NCBI GenBank assembly: GCA_903882665.1
Contig: CAIRXW010000042.1
Span: 1 to 64,000, forward strand
Direction: 5' to 3'
Length of the DNA stretch: 64,000 bases
From: an uncultured Chlorobiaceae bacterium
GTDB taxonomy: Bacteria > Bacteroidota > Chlorobiia > Chlorobiales > Chlorobiaceae
In this document: positions 46,167 through 55,924 of the stretch, one piece after another
Layout of the letters: each line of letters opens with the position of its first letter
Position numbering within the stretch: the stretch's first letter is position 1
Program-made: the position numbers and the translations under genes
Notes under the pieces: model-generated
What the model was told of the DNA's origin: nothing
Databases searched by the model: none
The model's input: the letters and a program-made list of their open reading frames with translations, nothing else

Positions 46167-47102
46167 TTATTCCGAGCAGGAATACATTGGCTCTTTCGTT
46201 ACGGCGTCCATCATTCGTACTTCAAACCGGTAGGCTTCGATGACGAAGGAGAATTTTGGATTATCGTGAAAGATGACCTGCCTCTTTTCGAAGCGCACCT
46301 TCATGGGTATGCTCACCTTGCGCTCATCACCACAGACGTTGTTCTTAACCCCTGGATGGAAGAGTTCTGCCGCACCCCCGGATGCCGAGACATGGATGGC
46401 ATGGTCTACTGTACTGAGCGCCTCTATGGAGCCGTCCTCCGCAAAATGGACAGAGTTGACGTCGCCGTGAATTCCGTTCGGCTCGTTATCGTAGGAGGTA
46501 ATTATCCCGATCGGGGTAGAAATCTCCATTTTTTTGAGTGGCTCAAAAGAGCGGATGGCGCCTGACTCATAGAAGGCCAGCCCTTTTCTCACCGTGACGG
46601 CTCCCATCGGCGTCTCAATCGTCAGGGTCTGGCCCGGCCAGAGTGTGATGCTTTTCAGCGCACCGCTTTCGTAAAATTGCAAGCCAATCACCTTGGCCGC
46701 AAGGGTTCCCACCGGTGAACGGAAGGTTAGTGTGGTGGCAAGGGCGAACTCATTCTTCCACGACCAGAAGCCGCTCAGTTTGCCGTCAAGCGGAAAGATG
46801 CGTTTGATGCTGCCATTTTTATGAAAGGTAAGCAGCTCCGCCAGTATGCTTCCGACCGGAGTTTCAAGCATGGTTTGCGATTGCAGGGCAATTGATTTCA
46901 GTGCACCATCCTTGTAGAAGTACATCGGCTTGACGGTGCGCCGTCCCATGTCCTCCGCTTCGTATTGGGGTATCAGCGTGCCGTAGGGGGTGGTCAGGCT
47001 GTTGGCCTCGGTGACCAGGCAGCCATCCGTTTTGCCGTTTGAATAGAGTGTGCGGAACTCGATACCCGAAAGGTCGCCGTATATGGTGCTGATAGTGCTC
47101 AT
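46167..47102 (-). CDS. MORN/YwqK-like repeat protein
   Basis: A 311-aa soluble protein built of ~20-30-residue repeats of the type 'FYxxGALKSI': 'MYFYKDGALKSIALQSQTML', 'LTFHKNGSIKRIFPLDGKLS', 'LQFYESGALKSITLWPGQTL', 'LAFYESGAIRSFEPLKKMEI', 'VHFAEDGSIEALSTVDH'. Several units are followed by 'ETPVGS' or 'STPIGI' segments. Repeats like these occur in MORN/YwqK-type proteins and may bind lipids or act as scaffolds. Function is unknown. GGGAGATATC upstream of ATG 47102 acts as ribosome-binding site. Confidence 0.75.
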   Translation of the reverse strand: MSTISTIYGDLSGIEFRTLYSNGKTDGCLVTEANSLTTPYGTLIPQYEAEDMGRRTVKPMYFYKDGALKSIALQSQTMLETPVGSILAELLTFHKNGSIKRIFPLDGKLSGFWSWKNEFALATTLTFRSPVGTLAAKVIGLQFYESGALKSITLWPGQTLTIETPMGAVTVRKGLAFYESGAIRSFEPLKKMEISTPIGIITSYDNEPNGIHGDVNSVHFAEDGSIEALSTVDHAIHVSASGGAAELFHPGVKNNVCGDERKVSIPMKVRFEKRQVIFHDNPKFSFVIEAYRFEVRMMDAVTKEPMYSCSE

Positions 47103-47666
47103 GATATCTCCCGTTGTTTTTTTTCGACTCTTTTCATGTTCCTCTACTATTTTAATTGCAAGTATCGTGCCAAAGGATGATTGCGTAGTACAAGAGACAG
47201 TTTTACAAGAGGTTGGCTCTTTATTTTTCTGGCGGAGAAGGCTGAAAAGAGCTACAAAAAGGTAGGAATCGCCGGGTGAGCTGCATTATTGTAGAAAATA
47301 AGTTTATGGAGAGCCATTGCTGTCGATTATTTCCGGCCTGCTTAAAAAATGTTAAAGTATTGTTATGTAATGCATTAAATTTCTCTTTGAACGGGTGCTT
47401 TCTATGGTTAGTGGCCTGGATATATATAGACGGTGAGAATGACGTGCTTTTTGTTAGGGAAGGTTGTTTTCCGCTTGCTATTAACCGGAAGGGTTTGCTT
47501 GTGCCGGGATGGGGGTCATGGCAAGAAAACGTTTTTTTGCGGGAGCCTTGCTTGCGGATCACTATATTCCATACCGCTCAATTGCGAGCATCGTTACGGA
47601 TTATTCACGGTTGTTTGACGTAAAGCGAAGTCATGAAATAATTTTTATATACAGTAAGCGTATTAC
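47103..47666. other. long intergenic region before cobU
   Basis: About 560 bp with no gene I can support. Open frames here (for example 47276-47623) have cysteine-rich, low-complexity translations and no ribosome-binding site. I looked for a second cobalamin riboswitch upstream of cobU and did not find the B12 box or the GGGAA/GTGAAA core. Confidence 0.5.
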
Positions 47667-48203
47667 ATGGAACCGACCATCACACCGAAGATCTTTTATG
47701 TCACTGGCGGGGCGCGGAGTGGCAAGAGTTCGTTTGCCTTGCAGCTTGCCAAACCTTACAAAAACAGGCTTTTTCTGGCAACGGCGGAGCCTTTTGACGG
47801 GGAGATGGTGCAGCGGATTGGAAAGCACCGGGTCGAGCGGGGTGAGCAGTTTACAACGGTTGAGGAGCCGCTCGCTCTTGATTGCGCACTGCGTGCACTG
47901 CCGGCAGGAACAGAGGTGGTCTTGCTCGACTGCCTGACGGTCTGGGCTGGAAACCTGATGCACTATGCTGAAGGGAAGGGGGAGGGGGAGATGGAGCAAC
48001 AGATTGAGCGCTTTCTTGAGGCGTTGCGTCATCTACCCTGCGATATCATTGTGGTTTCCAATGAGGTAGGGATGGGCATTGTGCCGGAGAATGCCATGGC
48101 CCGAAGGTTTCGTGATATCGCCGGTATTATTAACCAGCGCGTTGCCTTACTTGCTACGGAGGCATGGCTGCTTTGCAGTGGTCTGTCGCTTCGTTTGAAG
48201 TAG
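47667..48203 (+). CDS. cobU: adenosylcobinamide kinase / guanylyltransferase
   Basis: A 178-aa P-loop enzyme: 'YVTGGARSGKSSFALQLA', 'LFLATAEPFDGEMVQRIGKH', 'VEEPLAL', 'VVLLDCLTVWAGNLM', 'IIVVSNEVGMGIVPENAMAR' and 'FRDIAGIINQRVA'. It phosphorylates adenosylcobinamide and activates it as AdoCbi-GDP. It precedes cobT and cobS in one operon, which completes lower-loop assembly. Confidence 0.94.
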   Translation: MEPTITPKIFYVTGGARSGKSSFALQLAKPYKNRLFLATAEPFDGEMVQRIGKHRVERGEQFTTVEEPLALDCALRALPAGTEVVLLDCLTVWAGNLMHYAEGKGEGEMEQQIERFLEALRHLPCDIIVVSNEVGMGIVPENAMARRFRDIAGIINQRVALLATEAWLLCSGLSLRLK

Positions 48204-48256
48204 CACGGTTTATGCTTCTGAGTAACCAATAATAATTATATAAGAGAGAGATAATC

Positions 48257-49321
48257 ATGCATGAAGAGTTGCAGCAGTTGCTGGATTGTATCAAGCCGGT
48301 CTCCCGCTCGCTCAGCGATGCGGCCCGAGCCCATCTTGATGATTTGACCAAGCCGCAGGGGAGTTTGGGACGACTGGAGGAGATTGCCCTGAACTTTGTT
48401 CTGGCGACCGGCAGAGTGAATCCACTGCTTGCAAAAAAGAAAATATGCTGTTTTGCCGCCGATCATGGTGTTGCGGCTGAAGGGGTTTCGGCCTTTCCTG
48501 CAGAGGTGACTCCCCAGATGGTCTATAATATGCTGAGTGGCGGCGCGGCCATCAACGTGCTGACGCGCCATGCGGGTGTTGACCTCGATGTGGTGGATAT
48601 GGGGGTGAACCACGATTTTGCGGATCTGGCGGGACTTGTCAAAAGAAAGGTGCGGCCCGGCAGCGCCAATATGGCCATCGGCCCGGCCATGAGCGAGGAG
48701 GATGCCTTGCAGGCCCTGCTTTGCGGGGCGGAACTGGCGACTGCGGCCCAGGAGGAGGGCTACCATCTCCTTGGAACCGGAGAGATGGGGATTGCCAATA
48801 CTACTCCGGCAACGGCGCTTTATTCTGTTCTGCTTGATGTGCCGGTTGAGGGTATTACGGGCAGGGGCACCGGTATTGATGATGAGCGCCTGCACCACAA
48901 GATTGCGGTTATTAAAAGGGCGATTGCCGTTAATGCCTCCCGTTGCACAACGCCTTTTGGGACACTTGCTGCCCTTGGAGGTTATGAAATTGCCGCCATT
49001 GCAGGATTCATTCTTGGTGCGGCCGCAACCCGTGTTCCGGTTGTGGTCGATGGCTTTATCTCTTCCGCCGGAGCGGTGGTGGCGCTCAAGCTCTGCCCGG
49101 CAGTTGAAGGCTATCTCTTTTTCAGCCACCTTTCCAACGAGCAGGGGCACAGGGCGGTTATGGAGAAGCTTGGCGCCCGGCCGATGCTTGATCTTGATCT
49201 TCGTCTTGGGGAGGGAACGGGAGCGGCCATTGCCATGCAGCTTATTGAGGGGGCTGTGAAAATCTATAATGAGATGGCCACCTTCAGCGCTGCAAGGGTG
49301 AGTGAAAAAAGCGGGGAGTAA
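48257..49321 (+). CDS. cobT: nicotinate-nucleotide-dimethylbenzimidazole phosphoribosyltransferase
   Basis: A 354-aa CobT: '[19 protein letters not shown]', '[18 protein letters not shown]', 'VDMGVNHDF', '[20 protein letters not shown]', '[14 protein letters not shown]', '[20 protein letters not shown]', '[17 protein letters not shown]', and '[14 protein letters not shown]', which holds the catalytic glutamate. It makes alpha-ribazole phosphate from DMB, consistent with bluB in the same window. It is followed 3 bp later by cobS. Confidence 0.95.
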   Translation: MHEELQQLLDCIKPVSRSLSDAARAHLDDLTKPQGSLGRLEEIALNFVLATGRVNPLLAKKKICCFAADHGVAAEGVSAFPAEVTPQMVYNMLSGGAAINVLTRHAGVDLDVVDMGVNHDFADLAGLVKRKVRPGSANMAIGPAMSEEDALQALLCGAELATAAQEEGYHLLGTGEMGIANTTPATALYSVLLDVPVEGITGRGTGIDDERLHHKIAVIKRAIAVNASRCTTPFGTLAALGGYEIAAIAGFILGAAATRVPVVVDGFISSAGAVVALKLCPAVEGYLFFSHLSNEQGHRAVMEKLGARPMLDLDLRLGEGTGAAIAMQLIEGAVKIYNEMATFSAARVSEKSGE

Positions 49322-49324
49322 GGG

Positions 49325-50077
49325 GTGCTGAGCGGCCTGGTTACAGCCTTGAGAACCCTCACTGTGCTCCCGGTTCCGGGACGGGAGAGCGATAGTTTCA
49401 GCAACTCGCTCTTCTGGTTTCCGGTTGTCGGCCTGCTGCTAGGGCTTGTGGAGGGGACGATAGGGTTTTGCGGGTTTCGTCTCGGGTGGAATGAGCTTTC
49501 GGCGGCGCTGGTGCTGCTTGGCGGCATAGCCTTGAGCCGGGGGATGCATGCCGATGGTCTGGCCGATCTGGCCGATGGATTCTGGGGAGGCAAAACGAGG
49601 GAGGCGGCACTAAGGATTATGAAAGATCCCAACGTCGGCTCCTTTGGTGCCATTGCTCTCTCTGCCATGATGCTGCTCAAGTGGATAGCCCTCCTTAAAC
49701 TTGTCGGACTGGGAGCGTTCGAGCTCATTGCTGCTGGTGTTCTGCTTGCCCGCGAGGTGCAGGTTCTCCTCGCGTCATCTCTCCCTTATGCCCGTAAGGA
49801 GGGAGGCACGGCGCAGGCCTTTGTGAGCGGTGCTGGAGCGCTCCATATTGTGGTTACCTCCCTGCTGACGCTCTTGTTTCTTGTCGCTCTTCTTCATGCT
49901 GACCTGTATGCGCTTGTTACTGTGGTTGCGGCTGCACTTGTTGGGGCGCTGTTGACTGGAGGGTTGAGCAGGCGCAAAATCAATGGGGTTACCGGCGATG
50001 TGCTGGGGGCCGGAAGCGAGGTGACCGAACTCTTTGTCTGGATTGCGGCGGCGCTTTATGCGGGCTTCAGGGCGTAA
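49325..50077 (+). CDS. cobS: adenosylcobinamide-GDP ribazoletransferase (cobalamin synthase)
   Basis: A 250-aa membrane enzyme starting at GTG: 'ALRTLTVLPVPG', 'FWFPVVGLLLG', the metal-binding motif 'GMHADGLADLADGFWGG', 'RIMKDPNVGSFGAIAL', several helices and 'RRKINGVTGDVLGAGSEVTELF'. It joins AdoCbi-GDP to alpha-ribazole phosphate in the inner membrane, the last step of B12 assembly. Confidence 0.94.
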   Translation: MLSGLVTALRTLTVLPVPGRESDSFSNSLFWFPVVGLLLGLVEGTIGFCGFRLGWNELSAALVLLGGIALSRGMHADGLADLADGFWGGKTREAALRIMKDPNVGSFGAIALSAMMLLKWIALLKLVGLGAFELIAAGVLLAREVQVLLASSLPYARKEGGTAQAFVSGAGALHIVVTSLLTLLFLVALLHADLYALVTVVAAALVGALLTGGLSRRKINGVTGDVLGAGSEVTELFVWIAAALYAGFRA

Positions 50078-50096
50078 AAAGGTATAGAGGGGATGG

Positions 50097-50789
50097 TCAG
50101 TCGCGGTTTTCGATCTGCACCATTCGTCTTTCCGGCAGGATAACGGCGGTCAGCCATCCAAGAAGGGGGTTATCGGTGTAGACGCAGCCGGTATCAATGG
50201 CAACAAGTTTTTCAAGCATGACGGGCAGGGGAAGGGCGGTGTGGGCGCAGACAACGGTTTTTTCCCATTTGTAGTCGTTGCGTTCAAGAAAGGAGCTCTT
50301 CATGTGTACCCGTTGCCAGCAGAACTCTTCAGACTTGTAGTAACGGAGATTATCCTTTATGGAGAGTTCAGGGTCGAGGCCGCCGTGGGTAAAAAAATAG
50401 TTTTCGGTTTCAAGAAAGTAGTGGCAGTGCCGTAAAAGATGGAGATGTTTTTCAGGCAGGTCGCGGCCGTCAGCGCTCTTGTAGGATTTGAGTGTGGCAT
50501 GTCCGCCGTTGTGGAGCCATTTGTCGGAATTGCTGTGTTTAAGGTAGTCGAGGTACATCAGCTCATGATTGCCCATAATAAAATGACATGCGTATCTGCT
50601 GCTGAGAGTGATGAGGTAGTCGATCACCTCTTTTGAGTGCTTGCCCCGGTCAATCATGTCGCCCAGAAAAACCAACTGATCGTCAGTTTCCGGATCAATT
50701 TGTTTGATCAACTTTTTGAGGGGACGCAGGCAACCGTGAATATCTCCTAAGGCGATAATACGACGGCTTTCCGACAAGGAATCAGGCAT
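50097..50789 (-). CDS. calcineurin-like metallophosphoesterase (ApaH/PPP type)
   Basis: A 230-aa phosphatase: 'IIALGDIHGCLRPLKKLI', 'LVFLGDMIDRGKHSKEVI', 'HFIMGNHELMYL', 'YFFTHGGLDPE', and 'VCAHTALPLP'. These supply the D-H, GDxxDRG, GNHE and two H metal ligands of PPP phosphatases. Targets may be phosphoproteins or diadenosine polyphosphates. ATG 50789 is chosen over a TTG at 50813. It is convergent with cobS. Confidence 0.88.
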   Translation of the reverse strand: MPDSLSESRRIIALGDIHGCLRPLKKLIKQIDPETDDQLVFLGDMIDRGKHSKEVIDYLITLSSRYACHFIMGNHELMYLDYLKHSNSDKWLHNGGHATLKSYKSADGRDLPEKHLHLLRHCHYFLETENYFFTHGGLDPELSIKDNLRYYKSEEFCWQRVHMKSSFLERNDYKWEKTVVCAHTALPLPVMLEKLVAIDTGCVYTDNPLLGWLTAVILPERRMVQIENRD

Positions 50790-50846
50790 TTCGGTAGTGC
50801 GGTGCACTGGCAAGGTTAAAAGGCAAGCGGATGTTGCGATAGCGGT

Positions 50847-51320
50847 TCATGAAGCGATACGGTATTTCATGGCAACGGTTATCTCAAGCTCTTTCTGGTC
50901 GAGCGTGAAAACGGAATCCTGGAATTTTGGTCCGCCAAACCCGATTTTCGGGTTGTTTGAAACGCCCACACCTTCTTTTGGTACACCAAAAAAGTTGGTA
51001 TCAAGTTTTCCGTTGTTGTTTTCGTCGTGCATGATGCTGACGGCGTAGTTGCCGTAGGGAAGGTGTTCAAAAACAACGCTGTCGTTACTACTGGTCACTT
51101 TTTTCAGGGCCGAGGCAAAGGCTTGTTCGTGTTTGCCGGGAAACCCTTTTTTTGAGTTGTAGAGTGAAACGCCAAACATGCCAACAAGGTTTGTCATGCC
51201 GGTAATGTGCACGGTGATGGTGCCGAACTGTGCCGGGGGTTCCGGCGTGTTGTCTGCCGCAAAAAGGGTGATGGAGGTTGCAAAAAAGAGGGCAGTAAAA
51301 ATCGTGAACAGTTTTTTCAT
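50847..51320 (-). CDS. secreted DUF2141 protein
   Basis: A 157-aa protein with a signal peptide ('KKLFTIFTALFFATSITLFA') and a DUF2141 domain: 'GTITVHITGMTNLVGMFGVS', 'LYNSKKGFPG', 'FEHLPYGNYAVSIMHDENNN', 'GKLDTNFFGVPKEGVGVSNN'. The 'DENNNGKLDTN' segment is a putative calcium-binding turn. The domain forms a small periplasmic or cell-surface beta sandwich of unknown role. Confidence 0.85.
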   Translation of the reverse strand: MKKLFTIFTALFFATSITLFAADNTPEPPAQFGTITVHITGMTNLVGMFGVSLYNSKKGFPGKHEQAFASALKKVTSSNDSVVFEHLPYGNYAVSIMHDENNNGKLDTNFFGVPKEGVGVSNNPKIGFGGPKFQDSVFTLDQKELEITVAMKYRIAS

Positions 51321-51498
51321 CTGGCCTGGGGAAAAGAGGTTTCAGGGTTGAAGGCGAAATATCGCTAATCGTTGTTTCCCATACAAGAGAAAGATGGCGT
51401 GTAACAATAACCGCTGCTTTTGTTTGTAAAGAAGAGAATTATGGAGTAAACTTTTAGAGCATCCGTTATTCCGGGAACCTTCCAACAAGAGATGATTT

Positions 51499-54400
51499 AT
51501 GAAGAAAGAGTTACCTCCTCATCCGGACGTTGGGGCCGAAGGTTCCGCGGAGGCGTATCTACAGCAAATCAATTTCCCTGTTGTCGGGATTGGTTCTTCA
51601 GCGGGCGGGCTGGAAGCCCTTGAGATTTTTCTCAGGAATGTTCCATCGCAATGCGGGATGGCTTTTGTGATTGTCCAGCATCTTGATCCGACGCACAAGG
51701 GTATTATGGTGGAACTGCTTCAGCGGGTTACCGATATGAAGGTTGTTCAGGTCACCGATCGTCTTCTTATTGAGAGAGACCATGTCTACCTCATTCCTCC
51801 GAACAAGGATATGTCGATGTTGAACGGGATGTTGCATTTGCTTGATCCTGTTGAGCCACGGGGATTGCGTCTTCCAATTGACTCTTTTTTTCGTTCTATG
51901 GCTTGTGATCTTCGCCAGCACTCCATTGGAGTAATTCTCTCAGGTATGGGTTCTGATGGTACGCTCGGCCTTCGTGCCATACAGGAGAAGGGTGGTGGTG
52001 TTTTTGTTCAGGATCCCGCATCGGCCAAGTTTGATGGAATGCCTCGCAGCGCAATCAACTCCGGTCTGGCTGATGTTGTCGCTTCTGTTGAGGAGCTCCC
52101 TGCAAGAATCTTTTCCTATCTCAAGCATCTGCATTTTTCCGGAGAAGAGAATCGACTCTTTTCCTATCTCAATATGGATCATCCTTTTTCCGGAGACAAG
52201 CATTGCATTGAAGAGAGTGCCCAGAGTGCACTGGAAAAAGTGATCATCCTGTTGCGTGTGCATACCGGCCATGATTTTTCGCTGTATAAAAAAAATACCC
52301 TCTACCGCCGGATTGAACGTCGCATGGGTATTCATGAGATTGAAAAAATGGCGAGCTATGTTCATTTTTTGCAGGAGAATCCGCACGAAGTTGCACTGCT
52401 TTTCAAGGAGTTGCTGATTGGGGTGACAAATTTTTTTCGGGATACTGCCGTCTGGGAGGTGTTGAAAAAGAGCGCGATTCGTCCTCTTCTCTCTTCCCGA
52501 CCGGCTGACGATCTCATTCGGGCATGGGTGATTGGATGTTCTACCGGAGAGGAAGCCTATTCTCTCGCCATTGCCTTCAGGGAGGCGGTTGAAGAGGTCA
52601 AACCGGCAGGGAATTTCCGGCTCCAGATTTTTGCAACTGACCTCGATAAAGATGCTATTGACAAGGCGCGTCAGGGGGTCTATCCGCCTAATATATCGGC
52701 TGATGTTTCCGGTGAACGGCTGCAGCGCTTTTTTGTAAAAGATGAACATCACGGCTTCAGGATATCGAGAGAGATTCGCGAGACGATTGTCTTTGCTCCC
52801 CATAATGTCATCATGGATCCCCCGTTCACCAAGCTCGACATTATTGTATGCCGAAATCTCTTGATCTATATGGAGCAGGAGTTGCAGAAAAAGCTTCTCC
52901 CCTTGTTTCATTACAGTCTCAACGCCGGAGGCCTCCTTTTTTTTGGTACGGCTGAAAGCATCGGCTCTTTCACCTATCTGTTTGACGCTCTTGATGCAAA
53001 AGCACGAATTTTCCGGAAGCTTCCCTACGGGCATCGTGCTGAGCCTGTTGAGTTTCCAGCCTCCTTTTCTCCGATGATGCATAAAGCGCCGGAGATGATG
53101 AACCGCCAAACCACGATGAGAACATCCTCGGAGAACCTGCAGTCGATAACCGAACAATTTTTGCTTCAGCATTATACTGCGGCGGCGGTACTTACCAATG
53201 ATAAGGGTGATATCATCTATATCAGTGGACGAACCGGCAAATATCTTGAGCCAGCCGCAGGCAAGGCCAACTGGAATGTTTTGGCGATGGCCCGCGAAGG
53301 GCTTCGCTATGAACTGAATATGCTGTTCGGGAGTGTGCTTCATAAAAAAATAACCCTTACCAAAAAGGGGGTAACCGTTGGTACAAACGGAGAGGCGCAG
53401 CAACTGGATCTGACGGTTGAACTGCTTGAGAAGCCCGACCTTTTGAGAGGGTTGATTTTGATTACGTTTAAAGATGTGGATGGTGTTGCCGGATTGGCTA
53501 AAGGGAGTGCTGTGAAGGCAGATGATGGATGCAGCCATCCTGATTTGATCGATCAGGAACTTATGGCAGCTCGTCATGAGATTTTGACTATTCGCGAAGA
53601 GATGCAGACTTCGCAGGAGGAGTTAAAATCGATGAATGAAGAGATGCAGTCGGCCAATGAAGAGTTGCAGAGCACCAACGAGGAGCTGACCACCTCCAGG
53701 GAGGAGATGCAGTCATTGAATGAGGAGTTGCAGACGGTCAATCAGGAGCTGCAATCGAAGGTGATCGACCTGTCGGAGAGCAATAATGACATGAAAAACC
53801 TGCTGAACAGCACCGATATTGCAACGCTTTTTCTTGATGATGCGTTCAAAATACGTCGTTTCACCAACCAGATTTCTGCGATCATCAAAGTGATTCCTAC
53901 GGACGTTGGCCGTCCCATAACCGATATTGTCAGTGATCTGGACTATCCAGAACTGGTTGATGATGCGAGGGAGGTGCTTCGCACCCTTGTGTACAGTGAA
54001 AAGCAGATTCCGGCAAGTGATGGCCGGTGGTTTATCGTGAAAATCATGCCCTATCGTACCCAGGAAAACAGGATTGTCGGATTGGTGATTACGTTTACCG
54101 AAATCACGGTTGCCAAGAAGCTTGAAGGATGTTTGCGGGAAACAGAAGAGCGCTTTCGTTTTTTGTTTGAAGCCATGCCCGGTGGAGCTCTCCTCCAGGA
54201 TTGTGAAGGCCGAATTCTGATGGCCAATGGAGAGATGGAGCGTATTCTCCGGATTTCTATAAAAGAGATGCACACCAGTAGGCTGGAAGAGTTGCAATGG
54301 AGAGCTGTTCACGAAGATGGATCGCCTTTTCCGGTTGACGACTATCTCTTTCAGCTTGTCTTGCGTTCCGGCAAGCCGGTCAAAGATCTCGTCATAGGTC

Positions 54401-54543
54401 TGTTGCAGGATTATGAAAAGGGGTGTCGTTGGTTCAAGGTCAGCGCACTTCCCCGTTTCAAGGCGGGGAGTGCAGAATTATTCCAGGTTGTCTCAACATT
54501 TATTGAAATCAGTGCACCCCTGCATGGGACGAAGAGCACCTGA
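51499..54543 (+). CDS. CheB-CheR-PAS signalling protein
   Basis: A 1014-aa protein. Residues ~27-210: CheB methylesterase domain with the catalytic triad in 'IGSSAGGLEAL', 'VQHLDPTHKG' and 'SGMGSDGT'. Residues ~235-490: CheR methyltransferase ('VIGCSTGEEAYSLAIAFREA', 'CRNLLIYM'). Residues ~680-760: a long coiled coil of 'EELQSTNEEL'-type repeats. Then two PAS domains. No receiver or histidine kinase domain is attached. The next gene supplies a PAS histidine kinase 15 bp downstream. With no chemoreceptor or flagellar gene in view, a non-chemotaxis signalling role is likely. Confidence 0.9.
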   Translation: MKKELPPHPDVGAEGSAEAYLQQINFPVVGIGSSAGGLEALEIFLRNVPSQCGMAFVIVQHLDPTHKGIMVELLQRVTDMKVVQVTDRLLIERDHVYLIPPNKDMSMLNGMLHLLDPVEPRGLRLPIDSFFRSMACDLRQHSIGVILSGMGSDGTLGLRAIQEKGGGVFVQDPASAKFDGMPRSAINSGLADVVASVEELPARIFSYLKHLHFSGEENRLFSYLNMDHPFSGDKHCIEESAQSALEKVIILLRVHTGHDFSLYKKNTLYRRIERRMGIHEIEKMASYVHFLQENPHEVALLFKELLIGVTNFFRDTAVWEVLKKSAIRPLLSSRPADDLIRAWVIGCSTGEEAYSLAIAFREAVEEVKPAGNFRLQIFATDLDKDAIDKARQGVYPPNISADVSGERLQRFFVKDEHHGFRISREIRETIVFAPHNVIMDPPFTKLDIIVCRNLLIYMEQELQKKLLPLFHYSLNAGGLLFFGTAESIGSFTYLFDALDAKARIFRKLPYGHRAEPVEFPASFSPMMHKAPEMMNRQTTMRTSSENLQSITEQFLLQHYTAAAVLTNDKGDIIYISGRTGKYLEPAAGKANWNVLAMAREGLRYELNMLFGSVLHKKITLTKKGVTVGTNGEAQQLDLTVELLEKPDLLRGLILITFKDVDGVAGLAKGSAVKADDGCSHPDLIDQELMAARHEILTIREEMQTSQEELKSMNEEMQSANEELQSTNEELTTSREEMQSLNEELQTVNQELQSKVIDLSESNNDMKNLLNSTDIATLFLDDAFKIRRFTNQISAIIKVIPTDVGRPITDIVSDLDYPELVDDAREVLRTLVYSEKQIPASDGRWFIVKIMPYRTQENRIVGLVITFTEITVAKKLEGCLRETEERFRFLFEAMPGGALLQDCEGRILMANGEMERILRISIKEMHTSRLEELQWRAVHEDGSPFPVDDYLFQLVLRSGKPVKDLVIGLLQDYEKGCRWFKVSALPRFKAGSAELFQVVSTFIEISAPLHGTKST

Positions 54544-54558
54544 AACAAGGTCAAGTCA

Positions 54559-55890
54559 ATGATGAAAAAACACAGGGTACTTTCAGAGGATCTCTCGGCA
54601 TTGCGGCGCAGGGCAGAAGAGCGCTTGCTGAAACATAAGCAGAACAATCAGGGCTTTTCACTGTCAGCGGGTGATATGCATCGCATGATTCATGAATTGT
54701 CGGTTCATCAGATTGAGCTTGAAATGCAGCAAGAGGAGCTCCTGCAGTCGCGCGATGATCTGGAAAAGGGGCTGGAGCGCTATACCGAGCTTTATGACTT
54801 CGCGCCGGTGGGTTATCTGACACTTGCGCGCGACAGTACCATACTTGAGGTGAATCTGACGGCAACCAGGATGGTTGGTGTGGAGCGCTCCCTTTTGAAG
54901 GGTGCGCGTTTCGTACTCTTTGTTGATCCGGAAGAGAGCAGGGTGTTTAATGCATTGATGGAGCGGGTCTTCAGTCATCAGGAGCCAGCTTTCTGTGAGG
55001 TTATGCTTGTGCATGACGATGATCCTTTGGCCCTGCGATGTGTGGTACGTATTGAGGCGGTCGTTCAGGATGATGGACAGTCATGCTGGACGGTGCTTTC
55101 TGACATCACCCGGCAGAAGCAGATCGAGATGGAGAATACCCGGTTGCAGGCAACTCTGTTTCAGGCCCGGAAGATGGAGTCGATCGGCCGGCTTGCAGGT
55201 GGTGTTGCCCATGAGTTTAACAATATGCTGCAGGTAATGCTTGGCAATATTGACCTGCTGTTCGCCAGGGAGGATCTTGACGTCAGTGCGCATCTTTCAC
55301 TTGCCACAGTGCGGAGTTCCATCATGAAGTCAGCCGGGATTGTTCGTCAATTGCTTGCTTTTGGCGGAAAGCAGATTATTTCTCCGACGATACTCGATCT
55401 TAATGTTGTGGTTGAGCATATCATCAAGATGCTTGAACGTCTGTTGGGAGAGCATATCAAGGTGATCTTTACTCCAGGCGACGGACTTTGGCCGGTGAAG
55501 ATGGATTCGACGCAAATAGATCAGGTTATGATCAAACTTGCCCTCAATGCAAGGGATGCCATAAAGGAGTGCGGAACGCTGGTTATCACAACCAGAAATA
55601 TCGTCGTTGATTCGGCATATTGTTTCGTTCATTCTGAACTGGTGCCCGGCGATTATGTGTTGCTTCAGGTGCACGATGACGGATGTGGCATAGACAAGGA
55701 GACGCTTGACTCTATTTTTGAGCCGTTTTTTACAACAAAATCGATGACAGAGGGTATCGGCCTCGGGCTTGCAACGGTCTATGGTATTGTCCGGCAGAAT
55801 CAGGGTGCGATATTCGCCTCCAGCAGAAAGGGAGCCGGTACGATATTTGAGATTTATTTGCCCCGAAGCGCAGCCAATGGATCAGCCTGA
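54559..55890 (+). CDS. PAS-domain histidine kinase
   Basis: A 443-aa soluble kinase: an N-terminal helical segment ('MHRMIHELSVHQIELEMQQE', common to sensors paired with CheB-CheR proteins), a PAS domain (~75-190), a HisKA dimerisation helix with the H-box 'LAGGVAHEFNNMLQVMLGNI', and a HATPase with 'MIKLALNARDAI', 'DDGCGIDKETLDSIFEPFFT' and 'GIGLGLATVYGIV'. No output regulator is encoded nearby. It probably passes signals from or with the CheB-CheR-PAS protein. Confidence 0.9.
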   Translation: MMKKHRVLSEDLSALRRRAEERLLKHKQNNQGFSLSAGDMHRMIHELSVHQIELEMQQEELLQSRDDLEKGLERYTELYDFAPVGYLTLARDSTILEVNLTATRMVGVERSLLKGARFVLFVDPEESRVFNALMERVFSHQEPAFCEVMLVHDDDPLALRCVVRIEAVVQDDGQSCWTVLSDITRQKQIEMENTRLQATLFQARKMESIGRLAGGVAHEFNNMLQVMLGNIDLLFAREDLDVSAHLSLATVRSSIMKSAGIVRQLLAFGGKQIISPTILDLNVVVEHIIKMLERLLGEHIKVIFTPGDGLWPVKMDSTQIDQVMIKLALNARDAIKECGTLVITTRNIVVDSAYCFVHSELVPGDYVLLQVHDDGCGIDKETLDSIFEPFFTTKSMTEGIGLGLATVYGIVRQNQGAIFASSRKGAGTIFEIYLPRSAANGSA

Positions 55891-55924
55891 TTGTTGCGTG
55901 AAAACAACGAACCTTTTATGGTGC

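Noticed and set aside
47103-47666. Second cobalamin riboswitch or a small gene before cobU
   Set aside because: No B12 box or conserved core was found, and open frames here look non-coding.
51940-53577. 545-aa antisense frame opposite the CheB-CheR gene
   Set aside because: The same shadow effect; the plus-strand protein has full catalytic motifs.
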